The notes below the pieces were generated by a model that saw nothing but the letters and a program-made list of their open reading frames with translations, did not search any database and was not told the origin of the DNA. The position numbers and the translations under genes were made by a program. From NCBI RefSeq assembly GCF_002028455.1, contig NZ_MWUM01000020.1, positions 1 through 64,000 of the forward strand: 64,000 nucleotides of DNA, read 5' to 3'. The number at the start of each line of letters is the position of its first letter. The first letter of the stretch is position 1. The DNA comes from Zoogloea sp. LCSB751. Its GTDB lineage: Bacteria; Pseudomonadota; Gammaproteobacteria; Burkholderiales; Rhodocyclaceae. Shown one piece after another: positions 56,576 through 64,000 of this stretch.

Positions 56576-56624
56576 CGCCCCCGCGGAATCGGCCCAACTG
56601 GCCGCTTCGCGGGGGCGTTTTTTT
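56576..56624 (+). terminator. Intrinsic terminator of the envelope operon
   Basis: CGCCCCCGCG pairs with CGCGGGGGCG and is followed directly by a seven-base T-run (56618-56624). Confidence 0.9.
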
Positions 56625-56686
56625 GCGCACCGCAAAATAAAATTTGACGTACCGCGATAACTTGTCTATTATTCGCCCTCTCCAGA

Positions 56687-56763
<77 letters not shown>

Positions 56764-56775
56764 GTTTCAAGCGTC

Positions 56776-56809
56776 AAGGCCCAATCACTCAGGTGGTTGG
56801 GCCTTTTTG
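56776..56809 (+). terminator. Intrinsic terminator after tRNA-fMet
   Basis: GGCCCAA and TTGGGCC form a stem with a 12-base loop, followed by TTTTT. It lies 13 bases after the tRNA. Confidence 0.88.
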
Positions 56810-57027
56810 CTTTGCAGGGAAGAAAACGCGGGGGTGTCCGCATTGGGCGCAAAACGTGCCCGCCTCGTGCCCATGCAAAATCCATCCGTTTGCGCAGGAT
56901 GTGGCGCGTGATGCGGGCGCCACCTGACGTACGCCGGACAAGTGATCCTTCCTCCAGCCCCCGGAGTGCAGCCGGCGTTCCCCCGCTGCGTAGTCACAAG
57001 AGGGGCAGCCCGGCCCCTCAGCTGCGC

Positions 57028-57213
57028 TTACACGCGTACAGGGTCATCGGGTTCGAAATCATCCGGAGTTTTTCCATCGGCAAGCCAGGTCACCATGACG
57101 GCCTGGGTGGCCGAGGATTTCACAAAGAACTCCTGGCTCAGCGCGTCGTAGAAGCGAGTGCCGACCTCAATGTCCGCAAATTTCATTCGTTCGGTGGGGA
57201 GAGGCTGGTTCAT
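57028..57213 (-). CDS. Small hypothetical protein
   Basis: The 61-residue acidic product reads as a small folded domain (KFADIEVGTRFYDALSQEFF, then TQAVMVTWLADGKTP). It is in a sensible codon pattern, with no membrane segment. I do not recognise it, but it looks like a genuine conserved short gene rather than noise. No strong ribosome site is visible. Around it, 56810-57027 and 57214-57703 show no other gene; the latter is likely leader and promoter of the MFS gene. Confidence 0.5.
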   Translation of the reverse strand: MNQPLPTERMKFADIEVGTRFYDALSQEFFVKSSATQAVMVTWLADGKTPDDFEPDDPVRV

Positions 57214-57703
57214 CGCGACAAGTCCAAAAGCTAAGTATCCGGCAACGCGCCGACGAGGCGTCTTACTTACCGCAGAATCAAAGGGGCCGCATCATACCGG
57301 TGAATTTCGCGCGCGGAAACAGCAACGGACTCTTGGGATCTTGGCCTTAGGGGGCACACGGTGTGTAGTGACGGGCTCTGCACAAGGTCCGGATGGCTGC
57401 AGTCGGGCAGGTCGAATGGGTGCGGCAGGCCCTGGCTGCCAGCCGTCGGATGCTGGAGTGGGTCGGCTGAGGCTTATTGCATTGCAGCACTGCAAGGCCG
57501 GTGCAAGGAGAGGAGGAGGCCTTGCCAAGCCTTCACAACGTGCGCGATTGTCGAACAACCTGTGGCGCTAATCGCGCATAGCACGTATTCGAGCAGTTAA
57601 TTCGGGCATCGCTATCGTTAATCTAGCCCCACTTCTGAAGCCACCGCGGTGGCACTTTTTCAGTTCCGAATTGCTTCAACACACAAAAAAATCGGAGACA
57701 ACC

Positions 57704-59131
57704 ATGCGTAGTCCTGTCGAACACAAGCAACATGGGACCCAGCAGACCAAGAAGGCCACCGCCAGTGGCTGGATCGGTTCCGTGCTGGAGTATTACGACT
57801 TCTTCATCTATGCGACCGCCGCGTCGCTGATCTTCCCGCAGGTCTTCTTCCCCCAGGGCGATCCCCAGATCGCCATCGTCGCCTCCCTCGCCACCTACGG
57901 CGTCGGCTACGTGGCCCGTCCCATCGGCGCTTTCGTCCTCGGCCACTGGGGCGACACCCACGGCCGCAAGCAGGTGCTGCTGATCTGCATGTTCCTGATG
58001 GGTATCTCCACCATGGCCGTCGGCCTGCTACCGACCTATGACCAGGTTGGCCTGCTGGCCCCCACGCTGCTGGTGCTCCTGCGCCTGGTCCAGGGCTTCG
58101 CGGTGGCCGGTGAGATCTCCGGCGCCAGCTCGATGATCCTCGAACACGCGCCCTTCGGCCGTCGCGGCTTCTACGCCAGCTTCACGCTGCAAGGCGTGCA
58201 GGCCGGCCAGATCCTCGCCGCCGCCGTGTTCCTGCCGCTGGCCTACTTCATGCCGACCGAAGCCTTCAACAGCTGGGGCTGGCGCATTCCCTTCCTGATG
58301 AGCTTCGTCGTCATCATCGCCGGCTACATCATCCGCCGCGAAGTGGACGAGACCCCGGCCTTCGCCCAGGAAACCAAGAAGGGCGAGATTCCGAAGGCGC
58401 CGGTCATCCAGGCCATCCGCGAGAACTGGCGCGACATGCTGCGCGTGATGTGCGCCTCCCTGATGAACGTCATCCCGGTTGTCGCCACCATCTTCGGTGC
58501 CGCTTACGCGGTGCAGCCCGGCTACGGCATCGGCTTCAGCAAGGACGTCTATCTGTGGATCCCGGTGCTCGGCAACTGCCTGGCCGTGCTGGTCATCCCC
58601 ATCGTCGGCAACCTGTCCGACAAGATCGGCCGCCGTCCGCTGATCATCGGCGGCTCCCTCGGCGCCGGCCTCCTGTCCTTCGGCTACCTGTACGCCATCA
58701 GCATTCACAGCGTGCCGCTCGCCATCGTCATGTCGCTGCTGATGTGGGGCCTAGTCTATCAAGGCTACAACGCGATCTTCCCGAGCTTCTACCCGGAAAT
58801 GTTCCCGACCCGCACCCGCGTCTCGGCGATGGCCATCTCCCAGAACCTCGGCACCATGGTTACCGCCATGCTGCCCGCCGTGTTCGCCACAGTGGCGCCC
58901 CCGGGCTCCAGCAACATCCCGGTGACCGTCGGCTCCATCACCCTCGGTGTCACCGTCATCGCCGCCATTGCCGTGTGGACTGCCCGCGAAACCTCCCGGG
59001 TGCGCATGCACGACCTGGGCAACCGCGACGCCAGCCCGGTGCCGCACGACGAGTACAACGCGCTGCGCGAGAAGGCCTTCGCCGAAGCCCGCAAGACCTC
59101 CTGGCTTTCCGCGTTCTCCATGAAGCACTGA
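57704..59131 (+). CDS. MFS transporter, metabolite:H+ symporter (MHS) family
   Basis: The 475-residue product has twelve hydrophobic segments. MHS signatures include SVLEYYDFFIYATAA at helix 1, the GHWGDTHGRKQVL loop 2-3 motif, LRLVQGFAVAGEISGAS in helix 4 and GNLSDKIGRRPLIIGG after helix 8. The family imports organic acids, osmolytes and shikimate-like compounds with protons; the substrate here is unknown. The ATG at 57704 was preferred over the TTG at 57671 because CGGAGAC lies just before it. The gene stands alone and ends at a clear hairpin. Confidence 0.9.
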   Translation: MRSPVEHKQHGTQQTKKATASGWIGSVLEYYDFFIYATAASLIFPQVFFPQGDPQIAIVASLATYGVGYVARPIGAFVLGHWGDTHGRKQVLLICMFLMGISTMAVGLLPTYDQVGLLAPTLLVLLRLVQGFAVAGEISGASSMILEHAPFGRRGFYASFTLQGVQAGQILAAAVFLPLAYFMPTEAFNSWGWRIPFLMSFVVIIAGYIIRREVDETPAFAQETKKGEIPKAPVIQAIRENWRDMLRVMCASLMNVIPVVATIFGAAYAVQPGYGIGFSKDVYLWIPVLGNCLAVLVIPIVGNLSDKIGRRPLIIGGSLGAGLLSFGYLYAISIHSVPLAIVMSLLMWGLVYQGYNAIFPSFYPEMFPTRTRVSAMAISQNLGTMVTAMLPAVFATVAPPGSSNIPVTVGSITLGVTVIAAIAVWTARETSRVRMHDLGNRDASPVPHDEYNALREKAFAEARKTSWLSAFSMKH

Positions 59132-59160
59132 GCCGCGCGCGAATCACCCAGGCAAGGCCG

Positions 59161-59197
59161 AAAAACGGCCACCGGACACGGTTCCGGTGGCCGTTTT
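59161..59197 (+). terminator. Intrinsic terminator after the MFS gene
   Basis: CGGCCACCGGA and TCCGGTGGCCG form an 11-base-pair stem flanked by AAAAA before and TTTT after, so it may work in both directions. Confidence 0.85.
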
Positions 59198-59233
59198 CAA
59201 TTGGGCCGCAAGACAGCAGGAAGGAACCCAACC

Positions 59234-59608
59234 ATGAAACTATCCCGACGCCTCGGCCTCATCGTCGGCAGTGCGATCCTGGGGCTGATCGTGGTGGCCG
59301 GCGTGGCGCTGATCACACTGCGCGCCACCATGCTCGACGAACTGCGCACCGTGCTGATCCTCGCCGCCGCTGCGTCCCTGCGCGAAATCAGCGCCGGCGC
59401 CGAAGCCACCGTCGCCAAGGTGCGCGACGTGGCCAGTGCCACCGCCGAACAAAGCCAGGCCGGCACCTGCGTCGCCCAGCACGTCGAACGCATCGCCCGC
59501 ATGGCCGAAGAATCCGCCGCATCGGTACGGGCGGCGGACGAAGACGTGAAGCGGCTGGAAACCCTGGCCAGCGAGCTGCGCGAATCGGTGGCGCGGTTCA
59601 GGTTGTAA
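59234..59608 (+). pseudogene. Methyl-accepting chemotaxis protein remnant (internal deletion)
   Basis: The 124-residue frame is open but joins only the two ends of a chemoreceptor. The first 37 residues are a typical start with membrane helix (LGLIVGSAILGLIVVAGVAL) and LRATMLDELR. From about residue 45 it jumps to the end of the signalling domain (ISAGAEATVAKVRDVASATAEQSQAG, then ERIARMAEESAASVRAADE and a C-terminal coil). The sensor domain, HAMP and the CheA-binding tip are all missing. It is therefore most likely a decayed gene. A short ribosome site (AAGGAA) remains before the ATG. Confidence 0.7.
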
Positions 59609-59781
59609 GGTGCCAGGGCACCCATCCGTGCCAAGCGCTCTCAAGCGCTTTATGACACTTTCCCTAGAGTGTGCACAAGTACCTCACTCCCGCCCCGAGC
59701 CGTCGTTCCGTGCAAAATTTCCGCGCTAATCTCTCCGGCCGGCCGTGGCTGGCCGGAGAGACCCCCGCACGAGACAAGACG

Positions 59782-60735
59782 ATGACAGACGCACAGACTT
59801 TCAATGGTATCGACAGGCTGGAACGCAGCGACGACTGGGGCGTGTACAAGACCCTGCTCGAATCGACCAAGGCGATTCCGTGGAAGATCGACTGGCAGAC
59901 CAAGCAGTTCGACTACATCGGCCCGCAGATCGAGCGCCTGCTCGGCTGGCCGCGGGACAGCTGGCTGGGGGCGATGGACTGGATCGAGCGCATCCATGAG
60001 GAAGACCGGGAGCGCACCGCCAACTTCTGCATCCGCCAGTCGGAGCAGGGCGTCGATCACGAGGCCGACTACCGCGCCCTGAAGGCCGACGGCAGCTACG
60101 TGTGGATACGCGACGTGGTGCATGTGATCCGCGACGGGAACGGTGTCACCACCGACCTGATCGGCTTCATGTTCGACATCACCGAACGCAAGGAGATGGA
60201 AGACAAGGTTCTCCAGCTCAACCGCAAGCTCGAAGCCCTGGCCAAGCAGGACGAACTGACCGGCATCGCCAATCGCCGCCTGTTCGAACAGACGATGGTG
60301 GCCGAATGGGCGCGCGCCCGGCGCAGTGGGCAACAGCTGTCGCTGCTGATGTTCGATGTGGATTATTTCAAGAACTACAACGACCACTATGGGCACGTGA
60401 GGGGCGACGACTGCCTGCAGCGCATCACCGAGGCGATCAGCGCCATGCCCGTGCGTTCGAGCGATCTGTTCGCCCGTTACGGCGGCGAGGAGTTCGCCCT
60501 GGTCCTGCCCGAAACCCCGGCCGACGCCGCCTTGCAGATCGCCGAAAAGTGCCGCCAGCTCATCGCCGACCTGCAACTCCCCCACGCCATGTCCCCCAAC
60601 GGAAGCGTCACCATCAGCGTTGGCCTGTGCACCATGGTGCCGGACGTTACCGGGGACCACGTCGCCATGATCGAGCGCGCCGACGAAAAACTCTACCGGG
60701 CCAAGCGCAACGGGCGGAACTGCGTGTGCGCGTGA
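59782..60735 (+). CDS. PAS-GGDEF diguanylate cyclase
   Basis: The 317-residue product has a PAS_3 domain (about residues 25-140, with FDYIGPQIERLLGWPRDSW and the closing DLIGFMFDITERKEME). A GGDEF domain follows, with the active motif RYGGEEFALVLP and an intact inhibitory RxxD (RSSD) five residues before it. It should make cyclic di-GMP from two GTP and be product-inhibited. It is soluble, with no membrane segment. The ATG at 59782 was preferred over upstream GTG codons, which add a low-complexity leader. It stands alone. Confidence 0.9.
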   Translation: MTDAQTFNGIDRLERSDDWGVYKTLLESTKAIPWKIDWQTKQFDYIGPQIERLLGWPRDSWLGAMDWIERIHEEDRERTANFCIRQSEQGVDHEADYRALKADGSYVWIRDVVHVIRDGNGVTTDLIGFMFDITERKEMEDKVLQLNRKLEALAKQDELTGIANRRLFEQTMVAEWARARRSGQQLSLLMFDVDYFKNYNDHYGHVRGDDCLQRITEAISAMPVRSSDLFARYGGEEFALVLPETPADAALQIAEKCRQLIADLQLPHAMSPNGSVTISVGLCTMVPDVTGDHVAMIERADEKLYRAKRNGRNCVCA

Positions 60736-60811
60736 GGGCAGCTTGAACGCAAAACGTCTGGCGCTCCCGATGGAATTGCCAGACGCTAGGGACTACGACG
60801 ACGCCGTATTG

Positions 60812-61000
60812 TTAATTCAATGCGGTCCCGTAATCCTGACCGTTCACGCCCTGCGACACACCCTCTTCCGGCACGTCCGTCTGCGGAGCGTTGGCGTTAG
60901 CCGCTTTGTTCGCAAGCTTCTCGCGACGCTTCTCTTCCTGCTTCTGCTTCTTGGCCAGATCTCGCTGGCGTTTCTCGAACTGGTAGTTTGGCTTAGCCAT
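60812..61000 (-). CDS. Small highly charged coiled-coil protein
   Basis: The 62-residue product is Lys/Glu/Arg/Gln-rich with a single long amphipathic helix (FEKRQRDLAKKQKQEEKRREKL) and a disordered tail. I do not recognise a function; similar short basic proteins are common in betaproteobacteria. AGGAGG lies 8 bases before the ATG at 61000, so translation is strongly supported, and the upstream in-frame ATG at 61039 is not preferred. Confidence 0.75.
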   Translation of the reverse strand: MAKPNYQFEKRQRDLAKKQKQEEKRREKLANKAANANAPQTDVPEEGVSQGVNGQDYGTALN

Positions 61001-61078
61001 GATGGCTCCTCCTGAGGGCCCACTGGGCTGAATGGACAACGAGGTTCCGTGCGGAAAGACGGGCGTGTCCGATACGTT

Positions 61079-61336
61079 TTAACGGCGTTGTGCGCGCGGA
61101 GCGTGTGGCGTGCGGCCTTCGATGTGGCGGAAGGTGATCCGGCCCTTGCTCAGATCGTAAGGGGACATTTCGAGGGAAACCTTGTCCCCGGCCAGCACGC
61201 GGATATGGTTTTTGCGCATCTTGCCGCCGCTGTAGGCTACCAGCATGTGTCCGTTGTCGAGGGTGACGCGAAAGCGCGAATCCGGCAGCACTTCCATCAC
61301 AACACCTTGCATTTCAAGCAGGTCTTCCTTGGCCAT
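61079..61336 (-). CDS. infA: Translation initiation factor IF-1
   Basis: The 85-residue S1/OB-fold protein opens with MAKEDLLEMQGVVMEVLPDS and includes HMLVAYSGGKMRKNHIRVLAGD and VSLEMSPYDLSKGRI, a full IF-1. It has a basic tail of about 13 residues beyond the usual 72. Betaproteobacteria often carry a second such infA away from the ribosomal operon, which may be what this is. It binds the 30S A-site during initiation. Confidence 0.95.
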   Translation of the reverse strand: MAKEDLLEMQGVVMEVLPDSRFRVTLDNGHMLVAYSGGKMRKNHIRVLAGDKVSLEMSPYDLSKGRITFRHIEGRTPHAPRAQRR

Positions 61337-61398
61337 AAGTCGTTTCTCCAGGGGTAAATGTGGTCAAGCCCGAAAGAAACGGGGCTCAGGGGTAATGC

Positions 61399-61761
61399 TT
61401 ATTCGGTCGGCGCAAAGCCGTAGTAAGAACCGTAGGGCGACGGGTCAGGTGCGTAGGCTGCAACCTTGATCGCGTCCGCCAGCGTGACCTGGTCGGTGAG
61501 GCCATCGACCCCGCCCACCTCGCTGAGCCATCGCTCTTCGACCTCTTTGTCGCTCAAACCATGCAGATCGAGGTTCTTGTCGAATCGCTCCGAGCGGTAT
61601 TCGAAAGCCGTATCGTGGGCAATGAACAAGGTATGCGGGCAGGCGGTAATGAGGGTCTCGTCCACCGGATCTGCACCCATCACCCGCGTGCCGCAAAACG
61701 GGCAATGGACCGGGGTGTAGTAGAAAGTCTTCAGCTCGGTTCGCTGAATGGCATTGGTCAT
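61399..61761 (-). CDS. Hypothetical protein with one CxxC pair
   Basis: The 120-residue product has HCPFCGTRVMG near the start (Cys-x2-Cys) and a later Cys in LITACPHTLFIAHD, which could form a zinc site. An acidic, Tyr/Pro-rich C-terminus follows (PDPSPYGSYYGFAPTE). No family is recognised. The start at Met-Thr-Asn is supported by GGAGT 6 bases upstream; the Met four codons earlier is less so. The stretch 61762-62122 beside it holds no gene I can support. Confidence 0.65.
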   Translation of the reverse strand: MTNAIQRTELKTFYYTPVHCPFCGTRVMGADPVDETLITACPHTLFIAHDTAFEYRSERFDKNLDLHGLSDKEVEERWLSEVGGVDGLTDQVTLADAIKVAAYAPDPSPYGSYYGFAPTE

Positions 61762-62122
61762 GCTGTACTCCATGTCGTTGAAACGGCGTGCTTTGAATGC
61801 AGCGCGCTCGCCGTTTGAGTCTCATCGCAGGGGGCTGGATAGCGATGAAGGTCGGCATGAGACAGACCGGCCAATTCGCGACGACCCGATTGAGGCATCG
61901 GGCACAACCAGGCATTTTCGCAGGGCAGGGCGGCAATGCTCGCAATGGAGCAGGGCGCTTGAGCCTTGGCGCTGTATTGCGCTGAAGTGATTGATTCTTT
62001 TGCAGAGGCTGCATGGAAATCAGAACGATCCGGTTCCATGCCTGTGCCGACAATCAAGTCGGCACAAGAGCTTGCAAGCGGCTGAGAGGATTCAGCCGCC
62101 TTTGAGACAGACGCCAGGAAAA

Positions 62123-62326
62123 TCAGGCGATCTGGATGTTGCTAGCCTGCTTACCCTTCGGGCCGTTCGTCACGTCGAAACTGACGCGCTGGCCTTCGGT
62201 CAGGCTCTTGAAGCCCGCGGATTGAATCGCGGAAAAGTGGGCGAAGAGATCTTCACCGCCTTCGTCGGGCGTAATGAAACCAAAACCTTTGGAGTCGTTA
62301 AACCACTTAACAGTACCTGCTGCCAT
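62123..62326 (-). CDS. Cold shock protein (CspA family)
   Basis: The 67-residue single OB-fold protein has both RNA-binding motifs, KGFGFITP (RNP1) and DLFAHFSAIQ (RNP2), in the normal place. It also has the family's TVKWFNDSKGF start and a QASNIQIA end. It binds single-stranded RNA/DNA as an RNA chaperone. The region upstream of its start (62327-62606) may carry the long leader typical of csp genes, but I cannot mark a cold box. Confidence 0.96.
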   Translation of the reverse strand: MAAGTVKWFNDSKGFGFITPDEGGEDLFAHFSAIQSAGFKSLTEGQRVSFDVTNGPKGKQASNIQIA

Positions 62327-62606
62327 ATCTTGAATCTCCGAAAAATGACGGGGCATAGCCCCTGGGGGGGGCGAGATCATGAAAGCGAGGTAAAAATGGG
62401 GGAATGCTGCCGCAGGACTGCGGATACTAGACCAACAAAATCACGACACAACTAGAAATCGCTGCGTTTCACGATACGCACTATCGGGAGACATAGCAAA
62501 CTAAATCTGAAAATAACATCATCCCTGGTGTCCTTCCCATGTCTCTTCCGTCCCCCCTTCGCCGCGCCCAGCCTGCCGATGCGCTGCGGCCACGATCGAG
62601 CGGGCT

Positions 62607-63608
62607 CTACGCGCCAATAACGCGATCCCGCCCGAGGCGCTTGGCCTCATAGGCCGCTTGATCGGCCCGCCGGACGAACGTCTCCGCCGTGTCATCCGCT
62701 TTCAACTGGGTAACGCCAACGCTGAGCGTACTGCCATGGGTTGCTGCTCCGGCTCCGTTGCCTTTGAATTGCCGCCATTCCTCAACCAGTCGCGTGGCGG
62801 CGGTGTGCGCTGCGGCCGTACTGGTCTCCGGCAGGATGACGGCAAACTCATCACCGCCAAAACGAAACAGATGGTCGGCCTCGCGCTGCCATTGGCGCAG
62901 ATGCTCGGCAATCAGCCGCAGGACGCGGTCGCCTTCCTGATGCCCGTGGGTATCGTTGATCTGCTTGAAGTAATCGATGTCAAAGACCATCAGCGACAGC
63001 GGATGGGCATAGCGCGCGGCCCGCGAGATCTCATGGTCGAGCACCTCATGAAACCGGCGCGAATTGTAGAGTTGCGTCAGATCGTCGACCCAGCTGAGCG
63101 CCTTGAAGCGCTCATTGCTCAAGTGCAGGGCCGCCTCGGCCTGCCGGCGCGCCGTCACATCCTGCAAGGTTTCAATCGCGCCGATGGGCGTGCCATGTGC
63201 GTCGCAGATGCGGGCGGCCGTGAAATACAGCCAGCGCCCCTCTTTGCCAAAGTGGGGAAAGAAGTCCTCGGCCTCATAGGTGCCGGGGACTGTTGAAGAA
63301 GGCCGGAACTTGCCGTGGTAGAGCGCATCGACCTGATTGTTCGCAGCACCATCAAGGACCAGATCGGCCATGACCATTCGGTCGCAGGCGTAGAACGCCT
63401 TTCCTTGATCCTTGGTGCCTACGATGGCCCGCGCAGACACGCCGGTTAGAACCTCACACGCCATATTCCAATGAATCACGCGGTGTTCGCTATTGATCAG
63501 GAAGCAGGCAACGGGAAACGCGTTCAGCACCGACACCAGGATCTGCAGCAATTCCTCGCTGCTGTGTTCGCTGTCGAAGCGTTCCGTTAGAAGAGAATGC
63601 AAAAGCAT
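62607..63608 (-). CDS. PAS-GGDEF diguanylate cyclase
   Basis: The 333-residue product has a PAS domain (about residues 20-155, with NAFPVACFLINSEHRVIHWN and a closing GAIETLQDVTARR). It continues with a GGDEF domain holding RFGGDEFAVILP and an RxxD (READ) inhibitory site five residues upstream. The insert in the PAS domain, with FYACDRMVMADLVLDG and KEGRWLYFTAARI, suggests a ligand- or heme-type sensor of the PAS_4 kind. It should synthesise cyclic di-GMP. It is on the minus strand and ends the window's coding block. Confidence 0.88.
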   Translation of the reverse strand: MLLHSLLTERFDSEHSSEELLQILVSVLNAFPVACFLINSEHRVIHWNMACEVLTGVSARAIVGTKDQGKAFYACDRMVMADLVLDGAANNQVDALYHGKFRPSSTVPGTYEAEDFFPHFGKEGRWLYFTAARICDAHGTPIGAIETLQDVTARRQAEAALHLSNERFKALSWVDDLTQLYNSRRFHEVLDHEISRAARYAHPLSLMVFDIDYFKQINDTHGHQEGDRVLRLIAEHLRQWQREADHLFRFGGDEFAVILPETSTAAAHTAATRLVEEWRQFKGNGAGAATHGSTLSVGVTQLKADDTAETFVRRADQAAYEAKRLGRDRVIGA

Positions 63609-63904
63609 AGGGCGAACATGAAGTTAGTACAGCGAATGCCTGCGTGTTGGCGCGATTTTACCGTGCGGGGCGCGCTTTCAGAATTTCCAGTGATCGATTG
63701 ACGTGATTGAATCCCCACGTGCAGGAGAATCGACGCGAATGCCCTGGCCACGACCTGTCGGCATCCCTTTGCACGACTGCTGCAGGATTTTCATTTGGCC
63801 GGCGCGGCCAGCCGGAAACATCCTTCTCTATTCGAGAACCAATGCATCTGTAATTCTCGCCCCCCGCCCTCCGCAAAATTCATATCATCGGCATGTTCTT
63901 TATC

Positions 63905-63933
63905 TGCCGGCACACCGCATCGTGCCGGCACAC
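63905..63933. promoter_or_regulatory. Direct repeat upstream of the last gene
   Basis: TGCCGGCACAC occurs twice, 18 bases apart start to start, and each copy contains the palindrome TGCCGGCA. It lies just before the ribosome site of the gene at 63948, so it could be an operator or simply part of the leader. The rest of 63609-63904 shows no convincing gene. Confidence 0.35.
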
Positions 63934-63947
63934 AAGGAGATGCCTGT

Positions 63948-64000
63948 ATGCTGGACGCCATCGTCATCACGATCGGCATCGTCGGGATTACCGCCTCGCT
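63948..64000 (+). CDS. Start of an unknown membrane protein (cut by window edge)
   Basis: Seventeen codons are visible, beginning MLDAIVITIGIVGITA, a hydrophobic segment that reads as an N-terminal membrane helix. AAGGAG lies 8 bases before the ATG. The rest is outside the window and the function cannot be guessed. Confidence 0.55.
   Translation, partial: MLDAIVITIGIVGITAS

Noticed and set aside
57158..57571. Open frames of 79-137 residues between the small gene and the MFS gene
   Set aside because: Overlapping frames of low-complexity composition on both strands, no ribosome sites, no motif.
61758..62057. 99-residue minus-strand frame between the CxxC protein and the cold shock gene
   Set aside because: Low-complexity, no ribosome site, overlaps the start of the supported gene at 61761.
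63658..63876. 72-residue minus-strand frame
   Set aside because: Arg/Pro-rich with no ribosome site; not distinguishable from chance.

Overview
The window is high-GC chromosomal DNA from a Gram-negative bacterium. It is most likely a betaproteobacterium of the Rhodocyclales (Azoarcus, Aromatoleum, Thauera or Zoogloea type). I infer this from neisserial-type porins, an acetophenone-carboxylase-type operon, an initiator tRNA of the usual proteobacterial form, and the general gene content. No species can be named from the sequence alone.

Layout. Bases 1-4270 hold a porin tail, a methyltransferase, an unknown gene, an Lrp-type regulator and leuA. Bases 4271-21705 are the left half of a ketone/secondary-alcohol catabolic island: an NAD-type secondary alcohol dehydrogenase with a porin, a thiolase plus acyl-CoA ligase operon, a two-subunit 3-oxoacid CoA-transferase, and a sigma-54 activator of the AcoR type. 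Less related genes lie between them (PAS chemotaxis protein, second alcohol dehydrogenase, COG0523 GTPase, and an M24 hydrolase/ferredoxin reductase/MocR group). Bases 21892-37301 hold a compact biosynthetic gene cluster, described below. Bases 37728-45475 are the five-gene apcABCDE-type carboxylase operon. Bases 45667-56556 hold a ZIP transporter, a TonB receptor and an envelope operon (YCF48-like, RND, DUF1302, DUF1329). Bases 56687-64000 are housekeeping-like: tRNA-fMet, MFS transporter, two GGDEF proteins, a decayed chemoreceptor, IF-1 and a cold shock protein.

How the catabolic genes fit together. Secondary alcohol is oxidised to a methyl ketone. The ketone is carboxylated with ATP by Apc to a 3-oxoacid, the acid is activated by ligase or CoA-transferase, and the 3-oxoacyl-CoA is cleaved by thiolase. 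Five transcription units of this island (dehydrogenase, thiolase/ligase, CoA-transferase, apc, envelope operon) are each preceded by a sigma-54 -24/-12 element. A shared inverted repeat, GTCCG-N5-CGGAC, lies near the activator gene and upstream of three of these promoters, which suggests one regulon run by the activator at 19666-21705.

The main candidate for an undescribed system is the cluster at 22562-37301. It encodes an acyl carrier protein with a C-terminal zinc ribbon, two catalytically intact ketosynthases each followed by a ketosynthase homologue lacking the catalytic residues (two KS/CLF-like pairs), and a fusion of a class-III aminotransferase to a cyanobacterial-type acyl-ACP reductase. 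It also encodes two SDR reductases, an outer-membrane DUF1302-like protein, a LolA-like periplasmic protein and an RND exporter. An ArsR-family regulator lies just upstream. My inference is that it makes a type II PKS-derived aliphatic chain, releases it reductively as an aldehyde, transaminates it to an amine and exports it. It sits inside the ketone island and has visibly less GC-biased codon use, so it may have been acquired separately.
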